The notes under the pieces are model-generated. The model searched no databases. It saw nothing but the letters and a program-made list of their open reading frames with translations, and had not been told where the DNA came from. The position numbers were made by a program, and so were the translations under genes. A stretch of 9,454 nucleotides of DNA from an uncultured bacterium (lineage in GTDB: Bacteria; Bacillota; Clostridia; TANB77; CAG-508): assembly GCA_905215615.1 (NCBI GenBank), contig CAJMQM010000035.1:1-9454 (forward strand). The letters run 5' to 3'. Below are positions 6,734 through 9,454 of the stretch, piece after piece (within the stretch, counting starts at the first letter, position 1; every line of letters starts with the position of its first letter).

Positions 6734-6886
6734 CTGTAATTTAAAAAAAATAATGAATTTGTGTAGAAGGAAAATTAATTTATTTTACAATTTACATAAA
6801 TATTTTTTATTTGCAGTTTTTGTCGAAAAAACGAGCACGAAATTTGTTGCTTTGTAAAAATAACAGCAATACAGAAATATTCTATA

Positions 6887-6915
6887 TTGACAAATGCATC
6901 TCATATTGATAATAT
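6887..6915 (+). promoter_or_regulatory. Promoter of yqeG (and probably the following genes)
   Basis: A perfect TTGACA at 6887-6892 is followed after 17 bases by TAATAT at 6910-6915, with TG at 6907-6908 forming an extended -10. Transcription would begin near 6922, about 30 bases before ATG 6952. Together with the arginase promoter it makes this a true divergent control region. Confidence 0.75.
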
Positions 6916-6951
6916 TATTATACAAAATTATGTAATAATGTGGAGGCAAAA

Positions 6952-7455
6952 ATGGACTTTTATACAAGGATGTACCCAAAAGCATATTTTAATAACATTA
7001 AGGATGTAACAATAGAATTTTTGCAGTCACATAATATAAAAGGATTACTTATAGATGTAGATAATACTTTAATAGATTACAACAAAAATGTACTATTTGG
7101 TGTAAAAGAGTGGATAGACAATATGGATAATAAAGGAATAAAGTTATGTATTTTGTCAAACACTAATAATAAAAGAAAAGTAGAAAATGTTGCAACATAC
7201 TTAGAAATTCCTTATATTTATTTTGCAAAAAAACCACTAAAATTTGGTTTCAAAAAAGGTGCAGAAAAATTAAAGCTACAAAATAAAAACATAGCTGTAA
7301 TAGGAGATCAACTTTTAACAGATGTATTAGGTGCAAATAGGTCAGGTATGTATTCTATTTTAGTAAAGCCAATAAATGAAAAAGATATATTAATTACAAA
7401 AATAAAAAGACCACTTGAACAAAAAATAATGAATAAATATCTTAATAAAAAATAA
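6952..7455 (+). CDS. yqeG: YqeG family HAD IIIA-type phosphatase
   Basis: This 167-residue protein has all four motifs of the HAD phosphatase fold: motif I DVDNT (nucleophile D35, acid/base D37), motif II Ser in LSNT (S69), motif III Lys in AKKP (K93 or K94), and motif IV GDQLLTD (D119, D124). The flanking pattern, with KGLLIDVDNTL, VIGDQLLTDVLGANR, and a basic C-terminus KIKRPLEQKIMNK, is that of the YqeG family, which is related to phosphatidylglycerophosphate phosphatase GEP4 of eukaryotes. The physiological substrate in Firmicutes is not settled; phosphatidylglycerophosphate is a reasonable inference. The start is ATG 6952, with GGAGG at 6942-6946 five bases upstream; GTG 6940 overlaps that site and is rejected. 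It is the first gene after the divergent promoter, and the prepilin peptidase gene follows after 75 bases with no terminator between. Confidence 0.93.
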   Translation: MDFYTRMYPKAYFNNIKDVTIEFLQSHNIKGLLIDVDNTLIDYNKNVLFGVKEWIDNMDNKGIKLCILSNTNNKRKVENVATYLEIPYIYFAKKPLKFGFKKGAEKLKLQNKNIAVIGDQLLTDVLGANRSGMYSILVKPINEKDILITKIKRPLEQKIMNKYLNKK

Positions 7456-7530
7456 ACTAATTAAAAGCAGAAAGGTAAAATAAAATATAAAATAAATCAA
7501 AAGAATAAATTAAGAAATGGGGAACTTTAG

Positions 7531-8277
7531 ATGTATATAAATAACATAAACATATTATATTATTTAGGAATAGGAATAATAGGACTCTTAGTAGGACAAT
7601 TTATAGATTGGTGTAACAAAAGATTACCAGAATATAAAAAAGTTTTTTCAAAAGAGTTTTTTACAGTATATTTTAAAGAAGCAAAGCCAAAATATTTATT
7701 AATGGTATCAAATGCAGTTATGTATGTTGGACTATTGTACTTCTTTGGATTTAGCATAGATACATTAAAATACATGTTTTTAATTCCAATGCTTATAAGT
7801 GCATTTGTTATAGACTATAGGCTTCAAATAATACCAAATAGATTAACTCTTACAATATTTGAAACGGGTTTAATTTTTACATTTGCAAGTGTTATGATAA
7901 ATACAAATGCAGGAATAAGTATATTTGTAAATAATATGCTTGGTATGCTAGTTGGTGGAGGAATATTCTTAATTATTACTCTTATTGGTGGATTAATTGC
8001 AGGAAAAGATGCAATGGGATTCGGTGATGTTAAACTAATGGGGGCTTTAGGTTTATTCTTTGGTTGGATGAACATAATTATGGTTGCAGTAATGGCATTT
8101 TTGCTAGCTGCTGTAATAAGTATAATAATATTAATATCAAGAAAGAAAAAGGCAGACGAATATATTGCTTTTGGACCATTTATTGTTATAGGTGCAATAA
8201 TTGCAATATTTGTACCAAATACATTGTTATTAACAATATTGTTTAAAATATTTACATTGGGATTATATAAGGGGTAA
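7531..8277 (+). CDS. pilD: Type IV prepilin peptidase (A24 family aspartic membrane protease)
   Basis: Enzymes of this family cut the leader of type IV pilin-like precursors at the cytoplasmic face of the membrane. The 248-residue protein has about seven or eight hydrophobic segments and both catalytic aspartates in their usual settings: D95 in VIDYRLQIIPNRLT and D166 in GFGDVKLMGALGL. The late motif FGPFIVIGA (214-222) is also typical. The N-terminal region has GLLVGQFIDWCNKRLP, which resembles the start of the non-catalytic domain. However, the paired CxxC zinc motifs of classical PilD are absent (only C28 is present) and that domain is reduced, so N-methyltransferase activity is doubtful. 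The start is ATG 7531, with GGGG at 7519-7522 eight bases upstream. It sits between yqeG and a peptidase gene. No pilus assembly ATPase or clear pilin operon is adjacent. Confidence 0.9.
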   Translation: MYINNINILYYLGIGIIGLLVGQFIDWCNKRLPEYKKVFSKEFFTVYFKEAKPKYLLMVSNAVMYVGLLYFFGFSIDTLKYMFLIPMLISAFVIDYRLQIIPNRLTLTIFETGLIFTFASVMINTNAGISIFVNNMLGMLVGGGIFLIITLIGGLIAGKDAMGFGDVKLMGALGLFFGWMNIIMVAVMAFLLAAVISIIILISRKKKADEYIAFGPFIVIGAIIAIFVPNTLLLTILFKIFTLGLYKG

Positions 8278-8399
8278 AATTTTTATAAAGCATTTATATT
8301 AAGATATTATTTTCAATAAAAATAAAAATTAATATAAATCTAGAAAATACAATAAATTTTTAGTTGCATAATAATTTATAAAGATAAGGGGTGATGTGT

Positions 8400-9454
8400 A
8401 TGAACCCAAAGATTAAATGGTTAAGAGATAAAATAAGATTATCTAATATGGAAGGAATTATTATATCAAACCCTGTTAATATTAAATATTTAACAGGAAT
8501 TGATGCTGAAGGCACATTGCTTATAACTAGAAAAGAAAATTATTATATAACAGACTCAAGATACATAGAATATGCAAAATCTGTTATTACTATTAATGAT
8601 GAAATTATAGTGTATAACATGACAGATATAAGCAAAGAAGACTACGAAAATTTCTTTATGTTCTGCGATAACGTAGGTTTTGAAGAAAATTATGTTACAT
8701 ATTTTATGTATAAATTATTTATGCAAAGGTATAAAATAAATAATTTAGAAGAAACTGAAAATATTATAGAAAAGCAAAGGATGATAAAAGACGAAGAAGA
8801 AATTGCTTATATAGAAAAAGCTTGTAAAATAACAGATGCATGTTTTAATTATTTAACTAATTTTATAAAAATTGGTATGACTGAAAAAGAAATTGCTTTT
8901 GAAATAGAAAAATTTTTTATACAAAATGGTGCAGACGGTTTAGCTTTTGAAACAATAGTTGCATCAGGTAAAAATTCATCAAAGCCACATGCAGTACCAA
9001 CAGATAAAAAAATAGAGGCAGGAGATGCAATTACAATAGATATGGGGTGCAAATATAAAGGTTATTGCTCAGATATGACAAGAACTATATTTGCAGGGTA
9101 TATTCCAGTAAAAATTCGTGAGATATATGACTTAGTTTTAAAAAATCAGCTTCAAGCATTAAAAGAAATGTATGATGGTGCAAATGCAAAAATAGTAGCA
9201 AGAAATGTAAAAAATGATTTTAAAATAAACAATTACGATTTAGTTCATAGCCTTGGACATGGGGTTGGACTTGACATACACGAAAGACCATTTATAAGCG
9301 AAAGAACCGACATGGTTTTAAAAGAAAACATGGTAGTAACAGATGAGCCGGGAATATATTTACCTGGAGCATATGGTGTTAGAATAGAAGATACAGTATT
9401 AATTACAAAATCTGGTTGTATAACTTTAACTAAATCTGACAAAAATTATATTAT
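8400..9454 (+). CDS. Xaa-Pro aminopeptidase family metallopeptidase (M24B, YqhT/PepP type), 3' end missing
   Basis: This gene runs off the right edge; 351 residues are visible of an expected 355-360, so only a few are lost. The family removes the N-terminal residue from peptides with proline in second position, or splits Xaa-Pro dipeptides. The N-terminal creatinase-like domain covers about 1-130 and the pita-bread catalytic domain about 135-351. The five metal ligands are D214 (ITIDMG), D225 (GYCSDMTRT), H287 (SLGHGVGLDIHERP), E316 (TDEPGIY) and E330 (VRIEDTV). H197 in KPHAVP and H294 match active-site histidines. The start is ATG 8400, with AAGGGGTGAT at 8386-8395; in-frame ATG 8394 and GTG 8391 overlap that site. 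The gap from the prepilin peptidase is 122 bases, with no strong terminator. Aminopeptidase and dipeptidase cannot be told apart here. Confidence 0.93.
   Translation, partial: MNPKIKWLRDKIRLSNMEGIIISNPVNIKYLTGIDAEGTLLITRKENYYITDSRYIEYAKSVITINDEIIVYNMTDISKEDYENFFMFCDNVGFEENYVTYFMYKLFMQRYKINNLEETENIIEKQRMIKDEEEIAYIEKACKITDACFNYLTNFIKIGMTEKEIAFEIEKFFIQNGADGLAFETIVASGKNSSKPHAVPTDKKIEAGDAITIDMGCKYKGYCSDMTRTIFAGYIPVKIREIYDLVLKNQLQALKEMYDGANAKIVARNVKNDFKINNYDLVHSLGHGVGLDIHERPFISERTDMVLKENMVVTDEPGIYLPGAYGVRIEDTVLITKSGCITLTKSDKNYI

Noticed and set aside
6795..6816. Possible ARG box in the arginase-yqeG region
   Set aside because: The AT-rich stretch ACATAAATATTTTTTATTTG only loosely resembles an ArgR site and lies well upstream of the arginase promoter; in DNA this AT-rich such matches are expected by chance.
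6639..6857. 72-residue plus-strand open frame over the arginase start
   Set aside because: It overlaps the arginase N-terminus and promoter, has no ribosome binding site, and does not look like a protein family.
6785..6985. 66-residue minus-strand open frame over the yqeG promoter
   Set aside because: It covers the TTGACA/TAATAT promoter and the yqeG start and lacks a credible start signal.
7470..7500. Ribosome-binding-like AGAAAGG after yqeG
   Set aside because: No start codon with an open frame follows at a usable distance; the real site for the next gene is GGGG at 7519-7522.
8341..8364. Weak hairpin (CTAGAAA with TTTTTAG) between the prepilin peptidase and Xaa-Pro peptidase genes
   Set aside because: The stem is short, AT-rich, contains a wobble and has no U tract after it, so it is not called as a terminator.
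8364..8382. Possible promoter TTGCAT ... TATAAA before the Xaa-Pro peptidase gene
   Set aside because: The spacing between the boxes is only 7 bases, which is not compatible with a sigma-A promoter.
1..9454. CRISPR array, tRNA, rRNA, insertion sequence or phage genes
   Set aside because: No regular direct-repeat/spacer pattern, cloverleaf, transposase-like frame or terminal inverted repeat was visible on reading both strands.

Overview
The window looks like a chromosomal segment of a very AT-rich, low-GC Gram-positive bacterium, most likely an uncultured gut-type member of the Clostridia (Bacillota). The reasons are strong A/T third-position codon bias, purine-rich Shine-Dalgarno sites before nearly every gene, a T-box leader before pheST, and the family set YqeG, type IV prepilin peptidase and short Xaa-Pro peptidase. 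The taxon is inferred from composition and gene families, not from a marker search.

Layout. (1) Bases 1-1365 hold the 3' part of a large surface-type gene, cut by the left edge. It has a coiled, pilin-like N-terminal tail, a globular module with conserved-looking Trp/Tyr residues, and about eight 22-26-residue beta-helix-like repeats. (2) At 1438-1656 lies a 72-residue single-pass membrane protein of unknown function. (3) Bases 1657-2117 are a long leader. It carries promoter candidates and a nearly complete T-box riboswitch with a UUC (Phe) specifier, a loop-E AGTA/GAA pair, an antiterminator with a UGGU acceptor-binding bulge, and a mutually exclusive terminator. (4) pheS (2118-3143) and pheT (3215-5635) encode the two subunits of phenylalanyl-tRNA synthetase. 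(5) A symmetric terminator at 5721-5760 separates pheT from a convergent arginase gene (5767-6654, minus strand). (6) A divergent intergenic region carries a promoter on each strand. To the right are yqeG (6952-7455), an A24 prepilin peptidase (7531-8277) and an Xaa-Pro aminopeptidase-family gene (8400 to the right edge, truncated). These three are co-oriented and may form one transcription unit.

How the parts work together. The T-box should couple pheST transcription to uncharged tRNA-Phe. The arginase is a stand-alone gene for L-arginine breakdown to ornithine and urea. The yqeG-to-peptidase group is housekeeping in character, but it includes a peptidase of the kind that matures type IV pilins. 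That is of interest because the truncated surface protein at the left edge has a sequence that resembles the tail of a pilin-like protein.

No CRISPR array, transposase, phage gene, tRNA or rRNA was seen. I did not find a convincing new multigene system. The least-explained parts are the repeat-rich surface protein, its small membrane neighbour, and the prepilin peptidase without the usual cysteine cluster.
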